From NCBI RefSeq assembly GCF_019973735.1, contig NZ_AP024463.1:682001-746000 (forward strand): DNA of 64,000 nt, given 5' to 3'. Below the pieces are notes generated by a model, which was not told the DNA's origin, ran no database searches, and saw only the letters and a program-made list of their open reading frames with translations. The translations under genes and the position numbers were made by a program. Each line of letters opens with the position of its first letter. Position 1 is the first letter of the stretch. Shown here in pieces: positions 1-7,181 of this stretch. Source of the stretch: Arachnia rubra. GTDB lineage: Bacteria > Actinomycetota > Actinomycetes > Propionibacteriales > Propionibacteriaceae.

Positions 1-514
1 GCACCTCACCGGCGCTTTCATCGGCGCCCACATGCACGGGGGTCGCGGCGCAGTTGCTGAACTCGCCGCTGAGCAGGCGGTAGGAGGAGGCCTCCGACGC
101 TCCGGCCCAGCCGCCGTCCGCAAGCCGGGCTCCGACGACCGTCGCGTGGTACTGGTGTGCTGCGATCCGGGCTACCTGGTCCAGGGAGTCGTTCGTATCG
201 GATGTCACCAGGACCATGCCTGCGCCCAGCTCTGCCGCCAGTCGCGCCTGGAGCGCGAACGCCAGCGGCTGCAGCGCTGCCGGCAGCTGGGCGGAGGTCA
301 CCACGACCTCCTGTGTGATCTTCTCCACCGCGTCGATGGCGGCGGACAGCGCCCGCTCTGGATCCTTGGCGACCTTCACAGGATCGACGGCGAAGAATGG
401 GCCGAGATCGATGTGGATGGCACGGCCTCCCAGCTCCTCGAGGAGGCGGCGGCATGTTCCCTCGACGCTGGTTCCGGGCTGGGCTGGGGCGAGATGCAGG
501 ATGGTTCGGTTCAT
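1..514 (-). CDS. Phosphotransacetylase-like N-terminal (BioD-like) domain, partial
   Basis: The frame is open from an ATG at 514 to the left edge, so only the first 171 residues are visible. They resemble the N-terminal BioD-like (AAA_26) domain of long phosphate acetyltransferases. The clearest part is a stretch around residues 95-130 with LAFALQARLAAELGAG followed by an HATVVGARL strand, which matches the FNA-IAANLGAP and HATVVGVVVN pattern of that domain. The P-loop region near residues 6-18 (APAQPGTSVEG) has no GK[ST] motif, so nucleotide binding is doubtful. A Pta would convert acetyl-CoA from EutE to acetyl phosphate, which fits the last position of a eut operon. The ATG lies one base after the stop of a 24-codon ORF and has no clear ribosome-binding site, so translation may be coupled. 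The catalytic PTA_PTB domain lies outside the window, so the assignment is moderate. Confidence 0.5.
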   Translation of the reverse strand, partial: MNRTILHLAPAQPGTSVEGTCRRLLEELGGRAIHIDLGPFFAVDPVKVAKDPERALSAAIDAVEKITQEVVVTSAQLPAALQPLAFALQARLAAELGAGMVLVTSDTNDSLDQVARIAAHQYHATVVGARLADGGWAGASEASSYRLLSGEFSNCAATPVHVGADESAGEV

Positions 515-515
515 A

Positions 516-590
516 TCAGCGGCCCAGCACTCGATTCGAGACGACGTCAGAGCCCTCTGCTGCGCTCCGGGGTGTCACTTTTTTCGGCAT
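516..590 (-). CDS. 24-codon ORF between eutT and the Pta-like gene
   Basis: Right after the eutT stop there is GAAGG, eight bases, then an ATG at 590. It opens a 24-residue frame (MPKKVTPRSAAEG..VLGR) that ends in TGA one base before the ATG of the next gene. An ATG at 596 in the same frame is too close to the ribosome-binding site. I do not recognise the peptide. It may be a real small protein, or a leader ORF that feeds ribosomes to the Pta-like gene, which lacks a site of its own. Confidence 0.35.
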   Translation of the reverse strand: MPKKVTPRSAAEGSDVVSNRVLGR

Positions 591-603
591 TTGCATGTCC
601 TTC

Positions 604-1422
604 TCACTTGGACTTCTTGGTCTGCGCTAGGCGCAGTTGCAGGAAATAGAACGCACTGGAAAGCCGGTTGAGTGCGTGGTTCAGGGAAACCGCGAAGGGA
701 TCGTCTTGGGACGGTAGCGCCGTCAGCGCCTCGATCTCCAGTTCACGGCATGAGGTGCGGCACAGGTTGAGCCAGTGCGACAGCACCGGGGAGCTGCCAT
801 CGAGTGTCTCGTGGGGAACTCCAAGAACTGACTGCGGGTCATGGGTAGCTTTGTGGATGGACTTCTCATCCCAGCCAGGCAGGGACAGCGGAGCCACGAC
901 CCGTTGGTGGTACTCCGCGCTCGTGAGTTCCCGGCAGTAGGAGGCCAGGACGGCCAGCGCCTCGGCCAGCCAGTCCGGGCCCATGGTCTGGGCCTGGCAC
1001 TCTGCCATGAGCACCAGGGCGTGCAGGCTGTCGAACTTTCCCCGCAGCCGGATCCGGGGATGGGTCTTGACAACGAAGATCTCGTCGTTGAGCTGGGTCA
1101 TGTTGTCGCCCTTGCGGGAGAGCTGCTCCCCGCAGCTGCCACAACGCGGATGCTCAGGCCGGTTGACGGGGAACACCGACTCCTGCTGCCACGACGGGTT
1201 GTCGCCACTGCGTTCAGGGGTTTCCGGCTGGCTTTCCCCGTCCCCAGGGACGTCCCGGGGGGCGTCCTGGGGCGCATCGGGGTAGGCCAGTTGCAGCTGC
1301 CACTGCTTGACGAAATCCTGGGCGGAGGGTGTGAACCGCGCACCCGCGGGCACCTTGACCGTGGCGCCGAGACTCGGCCGGCGCAGCTGGTCGCGGAGTT
1401 CCGCCTCGGTGACGATGGTCAC
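604..1422 (-). CDS. eutT: Ethanolamine-utilisation cobalamin adenosyltransferase EutT
   Basis: EutT makes adenosylcobalamin, the cofactor of ethanolamine ammonia-lyase, from ATP and cob(I)alamin. The 272-residue product has the family N-terminal module (VTEAELRDQL... VPAGARFTPSAQDF, residues 4-38). A variable Pro/Asp-rich linker follows, then a metal-binding HPRCGSCGEQ at about residues 90-99, the conserved DPRL-like region seen here as THPRIRLRGKFDSLHA, and the C-terminal helix ALNRLSSAFYFLQLRLAQ. All of these align by eye with the enterobacterial protein. The start is a GTG that overlaps the eutQ stop by four bases (GTGA), so the two genes are translationally coupled. The first 45 residues are related to the first 45 of EutQ next door, a known feature of these two families. 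Confidence 0.88.
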   Translation of the reverse strand: MTIVTEAELRDQLRRPSLGATVKVPAGARFTPSAQDFVKQWQLQLAYPDAPQDAPRDVPGDGESQPETPERSGDNPSWQQESVFPVNRPEHPRCGSCGEQLSRKGDNMTQLNDEIFVVKTHPRIRLRGKFDSLHALVLMAECQAQTMGPDWLAEALAVLASYCRELTSAEYHQRVVAPLSLPGWDEKSIHKATHDPQSVLGVPHETLDGSSPVLSHWLNLCRTSCRELEIEALTALPSQDDPFAVSLNHALNRLSSAFYFLQLRLAQTKKSK

Positions 1423-2066
1423 AGTCCTGACTCCCAGTCGGCTGGGAAGGTGACATAGACGAACCGGGTCCAGCTCGGGGTGCCGAAGGTGATCGAGGAG
1501 CCCTTGGGGACATACATGACGTCTCCCTGCTTGGCGATCTTCGTCCCCTCGGGGGTGCCGATGTGCAGCTCACCCTCCAGCACGATCTGGATCTCGTCAT
1601 AGCTGAGGGTCCACGGGAAGGTTCCCTCGGTCAAGGTCATGTAGCCCGCCGCCATCGGCGAGCCATCCTCAGAGGTCACGACATCCCCGGTGCGCACCTG
1701 CTGGCCAGGGGGAGGGCCGGGATAGGGGAACGGCTCGGTGGTCGCCTCCGCGGCCCGGCAGAGCTTAACGGGGTGCACGTGGGAAGCGGCGGTCCCCTCT
1801 TCGCCGGCCAGCATCGAGGCGACGAGCGTGCGGATGCGCTGCGTGAGCTCGTCATCTTGCGAGTCTGCCGCGTGAGCCGGGCTCGCTGCCGCAGGGACGG
1901 CCGGGCTGGCGGCTGCGGGCCGTGCCGCGGGCTCCAGCTTGACGCCCAGCTCTGCGGCGAGGTCCCGCGCCAGGGGTGTGACCAGTGCGCCCTCGGGCAC
2001 GCTGAGCCTTCCGGCGGCCGCGGCCTGGTTGACCTGCTCCGCGGAAATGACGGTGCGTTTGGACAT
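1419..2066 (-). CDS. eutQ: Ethanolamine-utilisation cupin protein EutQ
   Basis: This 215-residue protein has three parts. An N-terminal module (residues 1-47) resembles that of EutT. An Ala/Pro linker carries a short amphipathic helix (DDELTQRIRTLVASML, about residues 71-86). A C-terminal cupin (about 95-215) contains the EutQ signatures GDVVTSEDGSPMAAGYM, PWTLSYDEIQIVLEGEL, GDVMYVPKGSSI and FGTP. EutQ is needed for anaerobic growth on ethanolamine and for microcompartment assembly in enterics, and acetate kinase activity has been reported for it. The amphipathic helix between disordered linkers looks like an encapsulation peptide. An ATG at 2066 follows TCAAAGGAGCATC, a good ribosome-binding site. 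Confidence 0.9.
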   Translation of the reverse strand: MSKRTVISAEQVNQAAAAGRLSVPEGALVTPLARDLAAELGVKLEPAARPAAASPAVPAAASPAHAADSQDDELTQRIRTLVASMLAGEEGTAASHVHPVKLCRAAEATTEPFPYPGPPPGQQVRTGDVVTSEDGSPMAAGYMTLTEGTFPWTLSYDEIQIVLEGELHIGTPEGTKIAKQGDVMYVPKGSSITFGTPSWTRFVYVTFPADWESGL

Positions 2067-2156
2067 GATGCTCCTTTGAGTGGATCAGGGCGGGTAGCCC
2101 AACCCTGGGTGCTGGTCGGGAAACCCCGGCCAGCACCCAGGCCCGGTGATACGGGA

Positions 2157-2447
2157 TCAGCCCTTGGTCTTGGGCAGGATGAGCTCGACCTCGTTGTGAG
2201 GACGGGGGATCACGTGCACGCTCACCAGCTCGCCTACGCGCGCGGCAGCGGAGGCACCGGCATCAGTGGCCGCCTTCACGGCGCCAACGTCACCGCGAAC
2301 CATCACGGTCACGAGGCCGGAGCCGATCTGCTCCTTGCCGATCAGGTTCACGTTCGCGGCCTTGACCATCGCGTCGGCCGCTTCGATGGCGCCCACGAGG
2401 CCCTTGGTCTCGACCATGCCGAGAGCGGTCATAGTTACATCAGCCAT
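2157..2447 (-). CDS. eutM: Microcompartment hexameric shell protein EutM (BMC-H)
   Basis: This 96-residue single-BMC-domain shell protein begins [16 protein letters not shown], followed by the usual [18 protein letters not shown] helix, [17 protein letters not shown] and the C-terminal IPRPH strand. It forms the hexameric facets of the ethanolamine microcompartment. The ATG at 2447 is placed by homology and by AAGGAG seven bases upstream. The frame continues upstream without a stop for another 59 codons to a GTG at 2624, which has an even stronger site (GGAAGGAG, seven bases away) directly after eutE. A long form of 155 residues with a Lys/Thr/Gln/Glu-rich, probably disordered N-terminal extension is therefore credible. 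It is the only BMC-H gene in the visible operon. Confidence 0.93.
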   Translation of the reverse strand: MADVTMTALGMVETKGLVGAIEAADAMVKAANVNLIGKEQIGSGLVTVMVRGDVGAVKAATDAGASAAARVGELVSVHVIPRPHNEVELILPKTKG

Positions 2448-2454
2448 GGAAGTG

Positions 2455-2460
2455 CTCCTT
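2455..2460 (-). promoter_or_regulatory. Internal ribosome-binding site for short EutM
   Basis: AAGGAG lies seven bases before the ATG at 2447. In the frame of the long form the same bases are supplied by consecutive AGA and AGG codons, which are rare for arginine in high-GC actinomycetes. The codon choice suggests selection for the initiation site. Confidence 0.7.
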
Positions 2461-2631
2461 CTAGTTGTGGTCTTTGGCTGTTTGTCGGTTTTCTCCCGGG
2501 TGTCCTCTGTCTTCGCGGCAGACCGGGAATCTGACGCCGGAGCCTTCTGCTCCGGGGTCTTGCTGGTTTGCTGAGCGTTTCCCTCCTTTGTCGATGCTTC
2601 AGCTTGGTCGCTGGTAGCGGTCACGCCTCAA

Positions 2632-2639
2632 CTCCTTCC
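2632..2639 (-). promoter_or_regulatory. Ribosome-binding site for a long EutM form
   Basis: GGAAGGAG lies seven bases before a GTG at 2624, just after the eutE stop at 2647-2649. The GTG opens a frame of 59 codons that runs into eutM without a stop. Nothing else in the 200-base eutE-eutM gap explains a site this strong. Confidence 0.6.
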
Positions 2640-2646
2640 AGGGAAT

Positions 2647-4143
2647 TCAGTTGTTGCGCATCTCGGCCAGCACCTGGGCGACGATCCTGTTGATCGCATC
2701 CTGCCCAGGGTCGTTAGTGGAGGCCGAGGCCGGAGCTGGGGTGGAAGCGTCGCCGCCGACCCCACCCCGCAGCTTGGCGACCTCAGGGGCCTCACGAAGA
2801 TGGTAGGCGACGCGCTTGACGTTGAGGACGTGCTTGAGGGTGATGTTGTCACCCACGGCAGCTCCGCCGACACCTCCGGGAGCCAGCGTCAGGGATGGCG
2901 CCAGGCCAGTGGTGAAGCCGACTCCGCCCAGGGATCCCCAGGTGTTCACCAGGACCCGGAACGCGGGCTTCTCGATCCCGAAGGCCAGGATCGCCTCCTC
3001 GTCCCGCGAGTGGATGGACACGCTGTGGCCGTCGCCACCGAACTTCAGCATCTCGATGGCGCGTTCGCAGCCCTCGCGCCACCCGTCCACGACCATGAAG
3101 CCGAGCACCGTGGTGAGCTTCTCACGCGACAGCGGATGCTTGGGACCGATGCCCTCGAGATCGGCGACGAGGATGCGTGCCGACTCCGGCACCGGGATGC
3201 CCACCTTCTCGCCGATGTACTGCGGGGTCCGGCCCACGAGGCTCGCCACCATCAGGCCGTTCGGGCGGAACATCACCGAGGCCAGCTTGTCGGCCTCTTC
3301 CTTGGTGAGCCAGTGGGCGCCGTGGGCTTGCATTTCGGCCTTCAGGCGTTCCGCGATCGGCGCATCGGCGATGACTGCCTGCTCGGTGGCGCAGATGGTG
3401 GAGCAGTCGAAGGACTTCGATTCCACGATCATCCTGGCAGCCTTGGCGATGTGGGCGGTCCGGTCCACGTAGGCCGGCACGTTGCCGGGGCCGACGCCGA
3501 GGGCCGGTTTGCCCTTGCTGTGAGCAGCCTTGACCATCCCGGGACCGCCAGTGGCTAGGATCATCGAGGTGGCGTAGTGGCTCATCAGCTCCGTGGTGCC
3601 CTCGATGGTCGGGTGCTCCAGGCAGGAGACCAGGCCAGGAGGCATGCCGGCCTTCTCGCCGGCTTCCACGATCACCCGGACCGCCTCGGCGGTGCAGTTG
3701 GCGGCTGACGGGTGCGGGGCCACGATGACCGCGTTACGGGCCTTGACCGAGATCAGGCTCTTGAAGATCGCCGTCGAGGTCGGGTTCGTGGACGGCGTCA
3801 GCGCCACGATCACGCCGACGGGTGCGCCGATCTCGATGATCTTGCGCTCCTTGTCGTGGCTGAGCACGCCGCAGGTGGGGGTGTCCTTGATGTACTCCCA
3901 CACGTGCTTGGAAGCGAACTCGTTCTTCAGCTTCTTGTGCAGCGGATAGCCGAAGCCGGTCTCGTCGTGAGCCATCTGCCCGAGCCGGGCGGCCTCGGAC
4001 ATCGCCGCCTCCACCATCGCCTCGCAGATCCGGTCGACCTCCTCCTGGGAGGCGAACTGGAAGCTGCGCATCGCCTCACGTGCGCGAGTGCACAGGTCGC
4101 GGGCCTTCTGGATGGAGGCCAGATCCTTGTCGATATTCGTCAC
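2647..4143 (-). CDS. eutE: Acylating acetaldehyde dehydrogenase EutE
   Basis: EutE oxidises the acetaldehyde released by EutBC to acetyl-CoA, using NAD and CoA, inside the microcompartment. The 498-residue protein has the aldehyde dehydrogenase fold with the family's SFDCSTICATEQAV segment, which carries the catalytic cysteine (around residue 240), plus GPGNVPAYVDRTA and the C-terminal NTWGSLGGVGFTTGLAPSLTL region. The GTG start at 4143 follows GAAGGAG; an upstream extension would run into eutL and is not supported. Unlike enterobacterial EutE, the N-terminus has no targeting helix. Instead the C-terminus has an Ala/Ser/Thr/Pro linker and an amphipathic helix (DAINRIVAQVLAEMRNN), a typical encapsulation peptide, which accounts for the extra length over the usual ~465 residues. 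Confidence 0.92.
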   Translation of the reverse strand: MTNIDKDLASIQKARDLCTRAREAMRSFQFASQEEVDRICEAMVEAAMSEAARLGQMAHDETGFGYPLHKKLKNEFASKHVWEYIKDTPTCGVLSHDKERKIIEIGAPVGVIVALTPSTNPTSTAIFKSLISVKARNAVIVAPHPSAANCTAEAVRVIVEAGEKAGMPPGLVSCLEHPTIEGTTELMSHYATSMILATGGPGMVKAAHSKGKPALGVGPGNVPAYVDRTAHIAKAARMIVESKSFDCSTICATEQAVIADAPIAERLKAEMQAHGAHWLTKEEADKLASVMFRPNGLMVASLVGRTPQYIGEKVGIPVPESARILVADLEGIGPKHPLSREKLTTVLGFMVVDGWREGCERAIEMLKFGGDGHSVSIHSRDEEAILAFGIEKPAFRVLVNTWGSLGGVGFTTGLAPSLTLAPGGVGGAAVGDNITLKHVLNVKRVAYHLREAPEVAKLRGGVGGDASTPAPASASTNDPGQDAINRIVAQVLAEMRNN

Positions 4144-4154
4144 TGGGTTCTCCT

Positions 4155-4811
4155 TCAGTATTTGCGTGGTGTGCTTGCGATGTCGAGCACCGTGTCCTGG
4201 AAGGCTGCGCAGGCGGCACGGCACGCGCTCTGGGTGCCGGTGAGCAGGCCTCCAGCGAAGTTGGTCTCCGACGGCGGCTCGTAGAACACCTTCATCTCCA
4301 CCCCGGCTGCCTTCATGGCGGCGTCGAGGCCGATGGTGGCCTCCAGCGGGGGAGCGATGAGGTAGGCCAGTGGCTCTCCGCGGCGGATCCCGGCGGCCTC
4401 GCTGAGATAGCTGCCCGTGCTGCTGATCAGGTGCGGGAAGAAGGTCAGGTCGCCCTCCTCGTTGGCCGTGTAGAAGCAGGCCTCCTCTTCGGCGTAGGCG
4501 ATACAGGCGTCCAGGCCGGAGCGGGCCTCCGCGGGGGTCGGCCCGGCCAGGATGCCGATGATCTCACCGGACAGCGGGCCTGAGGGATAGCCAGAGCCTG
4601 CGTAGAAGCTCTTCGCGTAGACCACCTCGACTTCGGCGAACTTGGTTGCCTCGTCGAGGGAGACGTACAGGGCGTCATCGATGTCACAGGTGATGACGGC
4701 CAGGGAACGCTGATGGTCTTTCAGATTGAGGTGTTTCGCATAGCCGCGATCCACGTTGGAAATGATGCGTGCTGCCAGGATCTTTGGTCTGACAGGTTCA
4801 AGAATGGCCAT
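4155..4811 (-). CDS. eutL: Microcompartment trimeric shell protein EutL (BMC-T)
   Basis: This 218-residue protein with two tandem BMC domains is collinear with enterobacterial EutL. Shared features are the LRPxxLAARII-like start, DEATKFAEVEVVYAKSFYAG, AGPTPAEARSGLDA, STGSYLSEAAGI, YLIAPPLEATIGLDAA and PPSETNFAGGLLTG. EutL forms pseudohexameric trimers with a gated central pore and is thought to bind ethanolamine near the pore. The stop overlaps the ribosome-binding site of eutE. An ATG at 4811 follows GGAGGAGCAACC and lies 17 bases after the eutC stop. Confidence 0.93.
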   Translation of the reverse strand: MAILEPVRPKILAARIISNVDRGYAKHLNLKDHQRSLAVITCDIDDALYVSLDEATKFAEVEVVYAKSFYAGSGYPSGPLSGEIIGILAGPTPAEARSGLDACIAYAEEEACFYTANEEGDLTFFPHLISSTGSYLSEAAGIRRGEPLAYLIAPPLEATIGLDAAMKAAGVEMKVFYEPPSETNFAGGLLTGTQSACRAACAAFQDTVLDIASTPRKY

Positions 4812-4827
4812 GGTTGCTCCTCCTTCC

Positions 4828-5754
4828 TCAGGCCTCGCTGCTCAGCGACTTGAGTTTCACGCCGGAAGCGCTGTGCTGGATCATCCGCTTGACGACCTCG
4901 ACCACGTAGGCGCCGGCCTCCAGCGGGTTGGTGCCGCCGTGGGTGGTGATCATGCAGATCAGGTCGCGGTCGGCATCGCTCTTGCCGGGCTGCGGATCGA
5001 AGCCCATGTAGACGCTCATGGCATCGGCGATGCCCAGGCCGGGACGCTCGCCGATCAGCAGCAGCACCACCTTGGCCTGGACGATGGTGTTCACGTCGTT
5101 CATGATGCCGACGCGGCAGTTCTCGATCAGGAAGGGTGTGCCGAGGGTCAGGCCAGCTGAGCTGAGGCCCTGCTCGATGACCGGGTAGATGTCTCCCAGG
5201 TTGTGAGAGATCGCCGCGGCCGACAGGCCGTCGCCCACGCAGATCTGGACATCAGGTTTTTTTACGCATCGCTCCTGGATGAGGGCCTTCGCCTCGTCAG
5301 TGAGCTTTCTCCCGAGGTCAGGGCGCAACAGGTACTCAGCGCGGTCAGCGGCTTGGCTGTGCACGGTGAACAGCTTCTGCTGCTCCTTGGTGGAGTCGTC
5401 GATCACGCCGTAGATCGCGTCCTGGGTCACCGCGTGGTCCGCCTGGAACAGCAGGAGCGATGAGGTCTTGGGACGTGCCCCCGCGCGGCCGATGCCGATG
5501 CGGGCGGTGGTCGTGGCACGCAGGTTGCGCAGCCCGTCCTCGTCGTAGGGATTCTCCACCATGAGCTTGTAGCGCTCATCGTCACGGGTGGGATCCGGCA
5601 GGTCGATCACCAGGTCATTGGTGCCGGCCGGCGCCTTGACCTCGCTGTTGCCGCTGGGAGCGGCGACCGGAGCAGCCTCGGGTGGGGGAGCGATGCCGTC
5701 GCGCTTCAGCTCCGCGATCACGCGGGCGACGATCTCTTCGAGTTTCTCGTCCAT
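4828..5754 (-). CDS. eutC: Ethanolamine ammonia-lyase small subunit
   Basis: This is the small subunit of the adenosylcobalamin-dependent lyase that splits ethanolamine into acetaldehyde and ammonia. The 308-residue product starts with an amphipathic helix (EKLEEIVARVIAELKRDG) and an Ala/Pro linker, the known pattern for targeting the lyase into the shell. The catalytic body includes RIGIGRAGARPKT, FQADHAVTQDAI, VGDGLSAAAI, NLGDIYPVI and GERPGLGIADAMSVY. The ATG at 5754 is chosen because AGAGG lies eight bases upstream; the in-frame GTG at 5763 would sit on that site. It begins five bases after the eutB stop, which suits balanced subunit synthesis. Confidence 0.94.
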   Translation of the reverse strand: MDEKLEEIVARVIAELKRDGIAPPPEAAPVAAPSGNSEVKAPAGTNDLVIDLPDPTRDDERYKLMVENPYDEDGLRNLRATTTARIGIGRAGARPKTSSLLLFQADHAVTQDAIYGVIDDSTKEQQKLFTVHSQAADRAEYLLRPDLGRKLTDEAKALIQERCVKKPDVQICVGDGLSAAAISHNLGDIYPVIEQGLSSAGLTLGTPFLIENCRVGIMNDVNTIVQAKVVLLLIGERPGLGIADAMSVYMGFDPQPGKSDADRDLICMITTHGGTNPLEAGAYVVEVVKRMIQHSASGVKLKSLSSEA

Positions 5755-5759
5755 GTCTG

Positions 5760-7130
5760 TCACCTCTTAAGGAAGAACGAAGGGTCCCCGGCCAGATCGG
5801 TGAGCTGCCCGTTCTTCCACAGCCCGATCTCCTCGAGCCACGCCTCGAACTCAGGCAGTGGGCGCAGGCCCAGTGCCTGGCGGAGCGCCGGGGCGTCGTG
5901 GTAGCTCGTGGACTGGTAGGACAGCATGGTGTCGTCACCCTGGGGGACACCCATGATGAAGCTGCCGCCAGCGGAGGCGAACAGCACCGCGAGGTTCTCC
6001 AGATCGTTCTGGGTCGCCTTGGCGTGGTTGGTGTAGCAGACGTCGCATCCCATGGAGATGCCAGTCAGCTTGCCCATGAAGTGGTCCTCCAGACCGGCGC
6101 GCGTGATCTGCGTGGCATCGTAGAGGTACTCCGGGCCGATGAAGCCGACGACGGTGTTGACCTGGAAGGGATCCCACCGCTTGCACATCGAGTAGATGCG
6201 GGCCTCAAGGGTCAGCTGGTCGGCGCCGTTGTGGGCATCGGCGGAGAGTGCCGACCCCTGGCCCGTCTCGAAGTACATCCGGTTGGGACCCGCGGTCCAG
6301 CCATACTTGGTCGTCAGCTCGTAGGCCTCGTCGATCAGGCCGACGCTGACGCCGAAGCTCTCCATGGCCTTCTCGGAGCCAGCCAGCGACTGGAACATCA
6401 GGCCGAGGGGGGCGCCGCGCTTGAGGCACTCCATCTGGGTGGTCACGTGCGCCAGGATGCAGTTCTGGGTCGGGATCTCCCAGCGGTCGATGATCTCCTT
6501 GGTCATCTCCAGCAGGCGGCTGACGCTGCTCACGGAGTCGTCCGACGGGTTGATGCCGATCACCGAGTCGCCCGAACCGTAGGACAGGCCCTCGTAGGTG
6601 GTGGCGCGGATGGCGTCCACCGAGTCCGTCGGGTGGTTCGGCTGGTTACGGGAGGCCAGCGTCCCGCGCAAGCCGATCGTATTGTTGCAGTGCTTGACGA
6701 CCTCGATCTTCTTGCCGCCCAGCACCAGGTCGAGGTTGCTCATCAGCTTCGCGACAGCTGAGACCATCTCGCCGGTCAGCGCATTGCTGACCCGCCGGAT
6801 CATGGCGTTGGTGGTGTTGTTGCTGAGAATCCACTCGCGGAACTCACCAACAGTCCATCCCTTGATCTCCTCGTAGATGGTCTCGTTCACCGCGTCGTCG
6901 ATAACCCTGGTGACTTCGTCCTCGTCATAGGGCACCACAGGGTTCTCCCGGAGCACACTGAGCGGCACCTCCGCCAGCACGTGCCGGGCAGCCACCCGTT
7001 CTGCGGCGGTCTTGGCTGCGATGCCTGCCTGCTGATCGCCTGATTTCTCTTCGTTCGCCTTGGCGAGCAGATCCTTGATATCGCGGAACTCATAGGTCTC
7101 GCCGAACAGCTTCGTACGCAGTAGCATCAA
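5760..7130 (-). CDS. eutB: Ethanolamine ammonia-lyase large subunit
   Basis: This 456-residue catalytic large subunit is close in length to the ~453 residues of the enteric enzyme. Visible family segments include ANEEKSGDQQAGIAA, SERVAARHVLAEVPL-like sequence, SNNTTNAMIRRVSNALTGEMVSAVAKLM, RGTLASRNQPNHPTDS, GSGDSVIGINPSDDS and FETGQGSALSADAHNGADQ, which together form the TIM barrel that binds substrate and B12. AAGGAGGT lies a few bases before the ATG at 7130. A 51-base gap separates it from eutA, the largest gap in the upstream half of the operon. With EutC it forms the enzyme reactivated by EutA. Confidence 0.96.
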   Translation of the reverse strand: MMLLRTKLFGETYEFRDIKDLLAKANEEKSGDQQAGIAAKTAAERVAARHVLAEVPLSVLRENPVVPYDEDEVTRVIDDAVNETIYEEIKGWTVGEFREWILSNNTTNAMIRRVSNALTGEMVSAVAKLMSNLDLVLGGKKIEVVKHCNNTIGLRGTLASRNQPNHPTDSVDAIRATTYEGLSYGSGDSVIGINPSDDSVSSVSRLLEMTKEIIDRWEIPTQNCILAHVTTQMECLKRGAPLGLMFQSLAGSEKAMESFGVSVGLIDEAYELTTKYGWTAGPNRMYFETGQGSALSADAHNGADQLTLEARIYSMCKRWDPFQVNTVVGFIGPEYLYDATQITRAGLEDHFMGKLTGISMGCDVCYTNHAKATQNDLENLAVLFASAGGSFIMGVPQGDDTMLSYQSTSYHDAPALRQALGLRPLPEFEAWLEEIGLWKNGQLTDLAGDPSFFLKR

Positions 7131-7181
7131 GCCACCTCCTTCACACCGTTTCGCATTATTGCTTCCTTCACCTTTCGGGTC

